Source: CAZFYZ01 sp964523735 (lineage in GTDB: Bacteria; Armatimonadota; UBA5829). From it: a stretch of DNA of 46,422 nucleotides. Location of the stretch: assembly GCA_964523735.1 (NCBI GenBank), contig CAZFYZ010000015.1, forward strand, positions 1 through 46,422, read 5' to 3'. Position 1 is the first letter of the stretch. Each line of letters starts with the position of its first letter. Below the pieces are notes generated by a model, which ran no database searches, was not told the DNA's origin, and saw nothing but the letters and a program-made list of their open reading frames with translations. This document shows positions 1 through 10,300 of this stretch, in pieces. Both the position numbers and the translations under genes were made by a program.

Positions 1-2016
1 AGTCGGTACGCATCGACCCAATGGGTTATCGAGGACGTGCAGCCCAACTACCTCAAGTACTATAGCGCGGAACCGGACGATGAATACTGGGACGCGCAGT
101 GGGGCATGGTCTCCATAAACGCTCCGCAGGCATGGGACCTGGTGAAGGGCATCCCGGAAGTGATTGTCGCAGTGAACGACTCCGGTGCAGCCATGAACCA
201 TCCCGATCTCGCCGGCCGACTGATCGCTGGTTGGGATTGTGTAGACGATGACAATGACCCCACTGATACCACGGTTGGACACGGTACGCATTGTGCCGGT
301 ATTATCGCCGCGCAAGGGGACAATGGCATCGGCGTCTGCGGCGTGAACTGGAATGGAGTCAAGATCCTCGTCAATCGTGTGGGCAGCGAAGAGGGCCTAA
401 CGACGGACTGGATAATCACTGGCCTGGACTACGCAATGAACCACGGTGCTCAGGTTGTGAGCATGAGCTACGGTGGCTTCTTCAGCGATCCCGCCGAGCA
501 TTCGAAGTTGCAGGAGCTTGCATCAGCGTCGCCGCCGATCATACTTGTGGCTGCGGCGGGTAACGAAGCCACCAACTTGCCAAGCTACCCTGCTGGATAT
601 TCCGAGGTCATATCGGTCTCTGCCATAGGTCCGGAAGACGAGATCGCCTACTACTCGAATTACGGTAAGATCGAGATCGCGGCCCCGGGCGGAGATGATT
701 CCTACGGCACCGATGGCCTGATTCTGAGCACAGTGCTGCCGTCGCAGGGCTTCTACGATGCGTGGCTGGGTACGTCAATGGCCGCCCCGCATGTAGCGGG
801 CGCTGCCGGACTGCTGCTCAGCTATGGTATTGGCGCGACCGATGTGCGCGACAGGCTTCTATCCAGTGCCAGGCCACCCAAGAACGGCGGCATGGACGCA
901 ACCAAGTATGGCGCCGGAATCCTCGATCTTCAGGGCGCACTGACAAAAGCAACTGTGCGTATCCTCGCGCCGGGCAAGGGCGCTACAACTACAACGAGCC
1001 CCGATTTCCGTTTCAAGATCCAGGGTGTGTCGACTTCGACCGTCAAGATCTACCTGGACTATGCTGACATCGACGACAACGGCATCCCGGATAACCCGAA
1101 TGAAGGCGTTATTGCGGATACCGCGTTCGTCGCTGAGCATCTTAAGGCGCCGTCTTACAGTGAGATCCAGTTCAACTGGCTGGACATCGCGCCGTTGGTG
1201 GATGGCGTTCGCCAGCCGATGACCGCCGGACCCCACAACCTTTGTGTCATGGCCGAGTCAGCCTCCGGTGGCAAGAGCGTATCTGATTGGGCCGTGTTCA
1301 CGGCTGCACGAAGCAAGCTGACGAAAGGCATCCATATGTGTGCCTTCCCATATGCTCTTGATCAGAGACTGATCAACACTCCTTCCACCGTACTGCCCGG
1401 CACTGTGTTCAACCTGGGGGCCAACCCCCGCTCGACACTCTGGCGATACTTGGCTGTTCCGCTTACGACAACCACGACCACGCCCATCGGCTATGATATG
1501 TACCTGCCGGGGAGTTCCGTGGATCGCGTCTGGAACAACCCGTTCACCGCCTACGCCGGCGTGACTGTTCCGACAGGTGGAGGATACTATTACGACTGGC
1601 TAACACAGGAGCGCACGTTCGCATACCCTGCCGGATCCGGGTTCTGGCTCGTTCTGCCCAATGACGTGTGGATCGACGAGACGTTCCCGACTGTGGACAT
1701 GCTCCCGAATTTCGATGAGTCAAAGGGCTATGAAGTCCGCATTTACAAGGGCTACAACCTGATCGGCAACCCCTACGGACATTCGGTTCCTTGGCGCACT
1801 GCGCTGTTCACCTATCGTGGATCTACCAAGACCCTCTTGGATGCCGAGTCGGCTGGCTGGGTCCGGTCTGTTCTGTTCGGCTACTCTCCTGAGTCCTCGA
1901 GCTACGTGCGAGTCAATGATCGCGAGACGCTCGAACCATTCACTGGGTACTGGCTGTACTGCCTCGTCGGGGGACCCGCTGAGAGTGACACCCTTGTGTT
2001 GAGCATCCTGCCTTAG
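1..2016 (+). CDS. Subtilisin-like (S8) secreted serine protease, 5' end outside the window
   Basis: The reading frame is open from the first base, so the N-terminus (signal peptide and most of the propeptide) lies upstream. The GTG at 37 is internal, not a start. The visible part begins with the end of a fervidolysin-type propeptide and then a complete S8 domain. Asp is at 178-180 in VNDSG, which is unusual against the common IDTG. His is at 280-282 in GHGTHCAG. The oxyanion Asn is in AAAGNEA. Ser is at 775-777 in GTSMAAPHVAG. From about 950 follows an Ig-like stretch, then from about 1327 a C-terminal module with GYNLIGNPYG and a final GYW. That module is shared with the next two proteins. 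It probably acts outside the cytoplasm and may mature its neighbours; this role is inference from position and the shared C-terminus. Confidence 0.93.
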   Translation, partial: SRYASTQWVIEDVQPNYLKYYSAEPDDEYWDAQWGMVSINAPQAWDLVKGIPEVIVAVNDSGAAMNHPDLAGRLIAGWDCVDDDNDPTDTTVGHGTHCAGIIAAQGDNGIGVCGVNWNGVKILVNRVGSEEGLTTDWIITGLDYAMNHGAQVVSMSYGGFFSDPAEHSKLQELASASPPIILVAAAGNEATNLPSYPAGYSEVISVSAIGPEDEIAYYSNYGKIEIAAPGGDDSYGTDGLILSTVLPSQGFYDAWLGTSMAAPHVAGAAGLLLSYGIGATDVRDRLLSSARPPKNGGMDATKYGAGILDLQGALTKATVRILAPGKGATTTTSPDFRFKIQGVSTSTVKIYLDYADIDDNGIPDNPNEGVIADTAFVAEHLKAPSYSEIQFNWLDIAPLVDGVRQPMTAGPHNLCVMAESASGGKSVSDWAVFTAARSKLTKGIHMCAFPYALDQRLINTPSTVLPGTVFNLGANPRSTLWRYLAVPLTTTTTTPIGYDMYLPGSSVDRVWNNPFTAYAGVTVPTGGGYYYDWLTQERTFAYPAGSGFWLVLPNDVWIDETFPTVDMLPNFDESKGYEVRIYKGYNLIGNPYGHSVPWRTALFTYRGSTKTLLDAESAGWVRSVLFGYSPESSSYVRVNDRETLEPFTGYWLYCLVGGPAESDTLVLSILP

Positions 2017-2058
2017 AGGTGCGTGTCGAGGGAAGGCAGCTACAAAGCACACCATTCG

Positions 2059-2072
2059 CGCCGTTCGCGGCG
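2059..2072 (+). other. Small G+C hairpin between the protease and the next gene
   Basis: CGCCG-TTCG-CGGCG gives a 5-bp stem with a TTCG loop, 43 bases after the protease stop codon. No T-tract follows, so termination is not established. It may simply be a transcript-stabilising or pausing stem. Confidence 0.35.
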
Positions 2073-2131
2073 ATAAGGGCTTGTTGGCCTGATACCGCGC
2101 CCGCGGTTGACGGCTCGGCGTGTATGGCGTT

Positions 2132-2154
2132 AAGGAGGCCGTCCAAACGGACGG
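2132..2154 (+). promoter_or_regulatory. Strong Shine-Dalgarno followed by a 6-bp hairpin before the start codon
   Basis: AAGGAGG (2132-2138) is a near-perfect ribosome-binding site but lies 26 bases from the ATG at 2165. Immediately after it CCGTCC (2139-2144) and GGACGG (2149-2154) form a perfect 6-bp stem with loop AAAC. Folding removes 16 bases and leaves 10 between the Shine-Dalgarno and the ATG, a normal spacing. No ATG, GTG or TTG sits at normal distance without the hairpin. Confidence 0.55.
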
Positions 2155-2164
2155 AACGAAGATC

Positions 2165-4225
2165 ATGAAGTCATTCAGAAGCGGAATAACTTGGCGCGTT
2201 TTGGGAACCCTCGCAGTCGCGGTTGTGGCTGTTCTTCTCGCGGCTCCGGTCTGCGCACAGGTGGAGTTCTCCGACGACGCCGAATGGGCCGAGACCCCGT
2301 CGAACCGCTACGTTGTCGGCAAGCTTGGCGTCAGTGGCACTGTGAAGGTGGGCAACGGTTCGGATAACGAGATTGCGGGGCGGTGGGCTGTGGCCACTGC
2401 TGAAGGCGATCCGGAGACCGTAGTCGACAACAATTCCGATCTGAACTGGCTGGGCTGGGTCTGCCCTATGGCTGACTACGGCTACTGGAAAATCAGGGTC
2501 GGAGACACCATCAGCTTCGTCGGCGATGGTGAGACGGGCCGGTGGACCAGATATCCCACCACATATGCAACGCCTCCTGCGGGGTACGGGCTCGGCAGGA
2601 CCGGAGGCTATACCGAGGCCGAGTGGACTATCACAGGCACGACGATTGGATCCGACGGTAGTTCCGAGGTCACGACCGATGTCGCGATGCTCAAGATCAG
2701 AATGAGCGTTGTCAGAGATCAGGTAAGATTTGAGCTAACACTGTTCAACCTGCTGGACAAGCCTCAGAGCATGGGCGTTCAGATGCACTGCCTGGCAACG
2801 TCGAGTGGCGCCACAGAACCGTACTACGCGTATCTACCCGGCTTGGGCTACTCCCGGCAGATCGCCGGCGGCGGTGAACTCTACCCGATGGTTCTCAGCG
2901 GGAAAAGCATCCCGGCCTCGTTCGATATATACGACGATGTCCAGAATCCGGGTATTGCAGCGCGGCTGTCCCTGAAGGTGCAGGATTGTGTGGCCCCGGA
3001 CTACTTGGCGGTCGGAGAATGGGTCGACCTTTGTTCCACTGAGGCTGGGGCGCCGGCCGCTAGCATGTGGCTGCCGGACAGCTACCAGTTCCTCTATCCG
3101 AACGATCCGATCAGCTACTTGTCATGGGTCGCCACGTGGAGCCCGAGGACAGTTGGCAGAGGCTCGAGCCGGAAGATCGTAACCTACTACGGCGTTGGCG
3201 CTGCCAACATGACCTGGAACTACAGACTCGGCGCAAAGATGGTGCCGGACAGCGTCGCACTGGCTGTACAGGGGCCTCGCGCGGTCAGGTACGATTCCGT
3301 GAGCAATACTAATTGCCTTGCTGATCAGCCGTTCTTCATCAAGGCCTATGTATACAACCTTGCCACCGACCCTGGCCCCTACAATCTGGAGAACGTCACC
3401 GCCACGCTCTATCTGCCGCCGGGTCTCGAGCTGGATTCCCAAATCGACCAGAATGTGCAGCAGACATTGGACCACGTCCCTGTTAACTCAGAGGCGCAGC
3501 CGGTCATCTGGAGCGTGAGAGCCACGGGAGAGTATTCCGGCGAGCTGGAGTACTTTGTGACCGCGCGTGCGGATTCGGGCTGGCAGCAGGTTGTGTCGAG
3601 GAAAGTGATGGTGCCGGCGACTAAGAGGAGTGTTCTCCGCAGCGGCTACCAGATGATGCATGTTCCGTTCAACTTCAACAACCCGTCCGTTGAGCATGCA
3701 TTTGGTCTGCCGCGAGGCTCCTTTGGCGCAAAGTACTACGATCCGGCCACCGGCCAGTACATGTCTGTCTCTAACCTCAAGCCTGGCCAGGCGTTCTGGA
3801 TGTACGTTGGAAGCGTAAGCTACGGTACGACGCTGCCCTTCAGTCTTGCGGCCGATGCCGCCATTGTCCAGGGTAATGACGAAAACGGCACTCAGGGGTC
3901 CGGTTACTACATTGAACTGCAGCCCGGCTGGAACCTGGTCGGGAATCCCTTCGTCTACCCAGTATACTGGGGACAGGTTCTGGTCTGGAACAAGGTTGAA
4001 AACCTGACCCTCACATTGGATCAAGCTGCAACCAGAGGCTGGTTGAGCAAGACAGTGTTCACCTGGATTCCGGAAAGCCGAACCTATGACAGTTTCAAGG
4101 AGAACGACCGCTACCTGCTTCCGTGGCGAGGCTACTGGGTCCGCGCAAAGAGCCCCGTGACGCTCGTGATGCGCCCGGCGGTTCCGCCTGGATCAGGAGT
4201 GGTTGCCAACTCGGACGGCACCTAG
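2165..4225 (+). CDS. Secreted beta-rich surface protein with C-terminal W/G module
   Basis: The ATG at 2165 is chosen because it begins a textbook signal peptide: MKSFRSG, then a hydrophobic Ala/Val/Leu core, then APVCAQ as a likely cleavage site. The GTG at 2120 would put extra polar residues in front. The mature protein, about 660 residues, looks like beta-sandwich material. A DUF11-like stretch lies at about 3340-3620 (YLPPGLELDS and GELEYFVTAR). From about 3655 comes the C-terminal module also seen in the protease upstream and the giant protein downstream, with LKPGQAFWMYV, PGWNLVGNPF and RGYWVRA. No catalytic motif is visible. It sits 148 bases after the protease and 160 before the giant gene, on the same strand. 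The exact function is unknown; an extracellular structural or adhesive role is likely. Confidence 0.85.
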   Translation: MKSFRSGITWRVLGTLAVAVVAVLLAAPVCAQVEFSDDAEWAETPSNRYVVGKLGVSGTVKVGNGSDNEIAGRWAVATAEGDPETVVDNNSDLNWLGWVCPMADYGYWKIRVGDTISFVGDGETGRWTRYPTTYATPPAGYGLGRTGGYTEAEWTITGTTIGSDGSSEVTTDVAMLKIRMSVVRDQVRFELTLFNLLDKPQSMGVQMHCLATSSGATEPYYAYLPGLGYSRQIAGGGELYPMVLSGKSIPASFDIYDDVQNPGIAARLSLKVQDCVAPDYLAVGEWVDLCSTEAGAPAASMWLPDSYQFLYPNDPISYLSWVATWSPRTVGRGSSRKIVTYYGVGAANMTWNYRLGAKMVPDSVALAVQGPRAVRYDSVSNTNCLADQPFFIKAYVYNLATDPGPYNLENVTATLYLPPGLELDSQIDQNVQQTLDHVPVNSEAQPVIWSVRATGEYSGELEYFVTARADSGWQQVVSRKVMVPATKRSVLRSGYQMMHVPFNFNNPSVEHAFGLPRGSFGAKYYDPATGQYMSVSNLKPGQAFWMYVGSVSYGTTLPFSLAADAAIVQGNDENGTQGSGYYIELQPGWNLVGNPFVYPVYWGQVLVWNKVENLTLTLDQAATRGWLSKTVFTWIPESRTYDSFKENDRYLLPWRGYWVRAKSPVTLVMRPAVPPGSGVVANSDGT

Positions 4226-4261
4226 ACAATCGAATCGCATTTTGATCTTAGAAGAATGATG

Positions 4262-4318
4262 GCTATGGGTTGTAAGTCAGGCATGATCGAGCATCTGCCA
4301 AGGCTTACGTCCCATAGC
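4262..4318 (+). other. Long imperfect hairpin (about 22 bp) in the spacer before the giant gene
   Basis: GCTATGGG (4262-4269) pairs with CCCATAGC (4311-4318). GTAAGTC (4272-4278) pairs with GGCTTAC (4302-4308), with one G-U. GGCA plus GAT (4280-4287, one bulged T) pairs with ATCTGCC (4293-4299), closing on loop CGAGC. Only small internal loops separate the three helices. No T-tract follows, so it is not a classic terminator. It may protect or process the mRNA between two secreted-protein genes, or act as an attenuator. Confidence 0.6.
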
Positions 4319-4385
4319 TCATGACTCAGGACGATGACCTGGACGTGCACTCCCGTCTGTGGCGAGTGCGGAGGATGAGTGAGAA

Positions 4386-7300
4386 ATGGTCAAACACCAC
4401 GCCCGACAAATAACGCTGTTGCTGGGAACGGTGTGCATAGCACTCCTGTGCGCGAGTTCGGCTTTGTGCCAGCTTGCCTACGCGCCTGAAGGCTGCACGC
4501 TAAAGGCCACGGCCAACTCGGTCTGGAACTTCAAAGTGGTCTGGTCGGAGGGTACAGGCGTATGGCCGCTATACCTGCCGTGGACCGAATCGGAGACCAT
4601 CCAGCCTGATCCAGGCCGAACTGTCACCGCGAGCTATCCACTGCAAAAGGGCATCCAGACCGCCCCGCCGGAGCGCGATGCCAGCGAGTCGGTGCACAGG
4701 CTCGGCGTTGTCTTGGGCGTGAAGAGTGACCCGGACTACCCGACATGGTTTGGGGATCCAACAGACGTGCCTGATTACGGCACCTGGTACCCAACCCTGG
4801 ACGAAGCGAACGCCGTACCTGCGGAAGACCGGGAAGACCGCGAATACCGGGCGATAAAGTGGTTCCGCAGTCGTTTGGACGATGAACCGACGGCAGTGGT
4901 GGCTGATCCGGAGTTTGTTGGGATCACGCCGACCGAGGTTGGCGGTCAGCAGAGGCAGGTCTTCATCCCTCGGCATTTCGTCGAGTACAAGCTGCCAGCA
5001 GCGGAGGGAGCGGAGACATACTCCGTCTGTGAGGTGGAAGTGCCGCCGGTGATCGTCACGATGTTCCCGGCCAGTTCCGCAGTCACTCTCTCGTTCAACA
5101 TCGACATGTCCGACCCCTATGGCGATGCTGCTGCATACTCAGCGACGGATGCGTTCTGCACTCGGCGGACCAAGCAGTTCAATGTTGCGGACGATACTGA
5201 GGTCGCCGATTCCGCTGTGATTGATCGAGCCCCTGAGCCTATCTGGGTAGACCAGGGCTTGGAATCAATTCGAGTCATTGTCATAGGCGAGAACGCCTCT
5301 TGGCTTGCCAGTGACTCCACCGCAGGTCTGCCGGAGTTTGCTTTCCCCGATGTGGAAAGAGCCTATCTGACATACGACGCTGAAGGCCTTGCCGTGCTCA
5401 ACCCCTCGAGTGTTAGCGTCAACGACGAGGAGCCGATATGCGATCCTGACCAGGGCTTCCGCTACCTTGAGGACGATCACCCACTTCCTGCAGTCTACAC
5501 TGAGTACCGGATCCCCGCGCTGAATGCGTTGGACGGGTCGGTACGCCTCAAGATCAATCAGGGGATTCTGGGTTTTGACCCCAATCGAACTGATCCGAAC
5601 GACGCCGATCCCGGTGATCCCGAGAAACCGGGTGTCAACAACCCAATACTCAGCGTCTACTGGACAGATCCCGGGAATAACCTCTTCGTGCCTGGCAAGT
5701 ACGTCGAAGGCGACGGTTACGGAGAGATCACCATCGAGCCGGACAAGCTGCCGGCCGACGGTATCCCTGATTGGACGAATCTTACTGTCCGGGTTTCTTC
5801 TTACGCCGTTGACGGCGTGTGGACAACCCTGCAGAATCCCGACGTGTGGTTCCCGCGGCGCATCAACTATGCGAGACAACGCGAGTGGGTCAGCGGGGTC
5901 ATATACGGTGACATCTGGAACGGCCCCGGAGCTGCCGACCAGCCGCCAAGCATTGCGCCGGACACAGATACGTATCCCGTAAAGCCTGACTCCACGCCGA
6001 CCGCTCTGCGCATGCAGGCTGTCACGGGCATGTTCCTCCCGCAGATTATGGGCGGGACGGTTCTGGCCGACGAGTTTCGTCGCACCATAGTGCCAGCCGA
6101 TCCCAGCAAGATCGGGATGGTCCTCGGCGTTTTTGCGTTAATCGAGCAAGCAGGCCAAATGGAGGGAGATCGCATGCATGTGACTCCCTCTGACCCCACC
6201 ACCATTAGCTTCGTCACCGCCGTCTATGGCCGCAAGTGGGCATTTGGTACCCCGGTTGACGGTAAGCACGTAAGTCCTCCGAATCCTTCCGAGATCCATA
6301 AGATAAAGTGGGTTTCCATTGTTAAGGGAAGCCTCGACAATCTGTATGTGGAGGAGGAGCACCCATGGAAGGAAGGCGATACCACCATTGTGCTGGGTGA
6401 TGGCAGTGTCCCCATCGACCCTGGTGTTTCGTCAGTCTACATCGAGTACGAGACTACCAACCTCTACGATCCGGAGAATCCCGCCACGGCATGGGATCCC
6501 CAGGTAGGGCGGATCACGCTGGCGGCGCCCCTTCCTGATACATTGCATGCCCTGGACCCGGAGGCGCGTGTCATCTTCGGCGTGGGCACAGGTCTGGATG
6601 GCGTGAACCACTACGAGCCCAAGACCCCGGAGGAAGCCAAGCTGGAGGATGTCATCCCCGGCCTGTACGCGGCAGGCACCTGTGCCAGGCCGCCCAGGGG
6701 GGCCAACCCGAATTTGGCTGCCGCCGGNNNNNNNNNNACACCGAGATTGTCTTGGGCACTGGTAAGAGTCTTCCTGATGTTACCGATGTCAGGATACTCT
6801 ACGGTACGGAATCGTCGCTTGATACCATTGGCAGGCTTGGCGATGGAGCTGACAGGTATAATCAGGTTGTGCCGCCGGATCCCTGGCGCATAGGTAGAGT
6901 CAGAGGAGTCTACGCGATCCTCGACCAGCCGGGAACCACTGCGGAAGGGCAGATCACTACGCAGAATGGCGTTGTGGACAACGCCGATCCGCAGAGAAAG
7001 ACAGTCATTCCAACGGATGCCGGCGCCATCGCTAAGGTCCTGCGCGTCTACGATGCGAGCAACCAGGATTACTATGGACCGTCCAATCCGGCGATTCCGT
7101 TCAACCCCGACAATCCTGATCTTCCTGAGCGTCACGACACCGTGATACGCCTCGACAAGGCTCTTCCAGCCAACGTAAGCGCAGTCACCATCCGTTACGT
7201 GAGCGTGCCGACGGCCGTCTTGCCGAGAGTAACCACCAACATCCGCCGAGTGCTTGGCGTCTTCACGAAGGAGTCGATGTTCAAAAACACCAAGCTAACC

Positions 7301-10300
7301 GATCTGACCGTCTCCCCGAGCTCACCAGGCGATATACGAGATGCCGCCAACAGTGTGGTAGGCACGTACGTTACCGCAAACCTCAAGAGCACCGCTAGCG
7401 ACTTGGACGTCGGTCTGTCAGAGACGGACAGTATTCGCATCGGCAAGGTCAACTCCGTATATAGACTGGAGCACGACGATGTACTCGATGTAGACAAGGT
7501 AGACACGAGTTATAACTACTTCGACCCGGATAGCCCGGAGACTGTTTACAGAACCGGTGATCCCACGATCAGACTTAGCACACCCTACACCGGAGCTGTG
7601 GTTGTCAACTATGAGACCATAGACTTGGGCCATGCCTACGACAGGGTGAGCCAGACAATTAGCCTGAACCCTGCCACTCCCTGTCCCACATCCGATCCCC
7701 CTATCAAGCCGGCTACCGGGACGGAGCCGGAGATCAACGTTCTGATACGCATCGACTACATCTCCAACTTCAACTACTACAACGCCACCAACCCGGCCAA
7801 CCCCTACAACGGAGCCGGTGAGATCGGGCTGGACACGCCTCTGCCCTACGGGACGCTTGATGTTGTTGTGCAGTTCGCCGAGCAGTGGAACCGTTACACC
7901 ATCGAAGCCAACCCGGCCTTCGTTCCGGGTATGGACTATATTCCGCTCGGTGAGGCGCTGCCCAACGATGTTGACAGCCCCAGTGATCCAACCAAGAACG
8001 CTGTCGGCGCCCTCGTGGAATACTCTGCTCACTTGTTCAAGGCCGACTACAATCCCGCCGGCTATGACCCTTACGAAGAGACCACATGGAATCTGCGTCC
8101 GTTTGTCCCGGGGGATCTCTATATCCGTCTTGCCAAGCAAGTGGACAAGAGTGGGGTGGCCCAGGACCTTGACGTGAGATTTCGCACTCCCGGTGCCCTC
8201 AAGCTCTGCATCACTTATCAATCGGACAAGAAAGTCCCGATGGCTGATTACACGTCGAGTGGGACGATCAGCCTTCCCATTCCGCTGCCGGACACCGCGA
8301 ACGGCTACCAGGTAAGATATCGCGTGTTGAGCTCTGTGCCGCCGCCGGGTGTTTGCCCGGAAAACACTGACCCACCGACCACGACTGCCAGATTCACTTT
8401 GGGCAGACCCAAGCGAGGTGTGGTGAGTCGTCTGTCATTTGTGCCTGACGAGCTGCCTAGCCCTCAGCCGACTGCCAACACGGCAGGCACTTTCTCCTAC
8501 ACAACGCCGTGCTGGTTGACCAGGGCTACGGCCACTTATAGACGTCAGGACGCGGATGACAACGGTACCGGTCACATATGGGTGGCGCTCGGCGGAAAGT
8601 ACAACGGCTACGTGCCTCTCTACTATGATCGTGGCAATCCACTGACCGGCGCGATCTACCGCGGCGCGGCCAGCGCGGGTCTCAACCTGTCAGCAACAAA
8701 GCAGCAGCCATCGTGCGCGATGAATGAGAACACGAGGCTGAACACCAACCGGTTGATATTCGATCCTCGCGGCAACCCGATGTGGTACGCTCCCAGCCTG
8801 ACTGCATATGGTGATGGCTCGCCACAGACCCTGGTGGGAGTTACCGCGCTTGGCTATGGCTACGGCGACGGCCTTGTGAGTGGCGCGGCCGCGCAGAACC
8901 TGACCGTGCATGATGCCCGGGCGTCCAGCGGCGGTGACATGATAGACCACGGCGGGATGTCCCTTCCTGTACCGGGGCGCGACTATGTCACTACGATGCC
9001 AGTAGTCGGCGATCCGGATCCGCTGGTTCCGGAGCCCGCCGATGAGCTCAGCAGCGACGCGACCAAGGCGGATGACGGCTCCAGCTCAACGCAGTTCGTG
9101 TTCAGGGTCCGCTACAACAACCGTGACAGCCTGCCGCCTCTTCCGTGGCTCCACGATTCGGATGACCTGTGGAATCAGGCAGCGGGCCAAGCGTCCGGAG
9201 TGGTTCTCTATCTTGATGAGAAGGGAATAGGTGATTACCAACCCCACTTCATGAAGCCCGAAGACACCAATGTCACCGGCTCGGGCGCCAGGTATATCTA
9301 TCGCGTCATCCCCAAGCATGACGTAATAGGCGGTGGTGCGGCTTATCCGTGGAACCATCTTGAGGATACCTACAGGTCCTTGGGCATTGGCACATATCAC
9401 TACTTCTTTGGTTGTTCAGACGACTTCCTGAGGTTCGATCCGGACGCTGGGTCAAGTCTGTTTGCCTTCGACTTCCAGCCGGTTCGCTCTGAGTGGGGAG
9501 ACGTGCCGCTTGATCCTTCTACGGAGAGACTCGTCAGCACCTATGAGGAAGTCAACAGGCCGAAGTACCGCAGCTATTCGTCGAACGGCGCCCTGTATGA
9601 CTCGACGATCTATGTTGACCGCAGCGTTCTGGTTCCGGGTGCGGCCGGCCACGCCTATCCGCTGGACGCGAACTTCCATCCCAGAGTAACCTGCGAACTC
9701 CGCATGCCGGACTTCGACAGCCTGAATGTGTCCTACTACGATGCCAAGTACGGCTATGCCCGGTTCTTCGGAACGGTCAGCCCATATACTCGGGCGGTGA
9801 ACCCGCTCATCAAGATGGGCGGTTCGACAGTGCCGAACGACCCCATATACCATGGACACCTGTCTCTTGCTGAGACCTGTGGCGCCACAGTGGATACCCA
9901 GAACACCTTCCGCATACTCTACAGGCAGATTGACAACAAGGCGCCGATGGAGATCAAGGTCTTCATCAACAATGCCAGCTTCAAGAGCAGCGGCACTGCA
10001 TCAGCGCCGTCCGAGTACAAGTACACCGGCTACACCATGGAGCGCGTGAGCACAGGCACGCCCGACTACAAGAAGGGCGAGTGGTACCGCTACACAGCCA
10101 AGTTGCCGCCTGGACCTCACACCTACTTCTTCCAGGCGAACGATGGCGAGCACGTCGTCAGGTACCCTGTGAGGCCGGACGCGTATCCTTACGGCGGTGG
10201 GACTTACATGGACGGATGGGTCCCGACTGCCAGCGAGGCTTCCGAGAGAGGCACAGACGGCTATATCGACAACGACTACATTCCCGGGCCTTACGTCAAT

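Noticed and set aside
6640..6727. The peptide before the first gap (IPGLYAAGTCA) resembles the FAD-binding end of flavoproteins, suggesting a chimeric contig end
   Set aside because: The flanking pattern P-x-E-A-K-L-E-D-V-I-P-G-L-Y fits the GVY repeat of the same protein, and the sequence after the gap completes that unit. The resemblance is best taken as chance.
6728..6737. Frameshift splitting the giant gene into two genes
   Set aside because: The change of frame coincides exactly with a run of Ns of arbitrary length. An intact gene needs only a true gap of 3n+2 bases.
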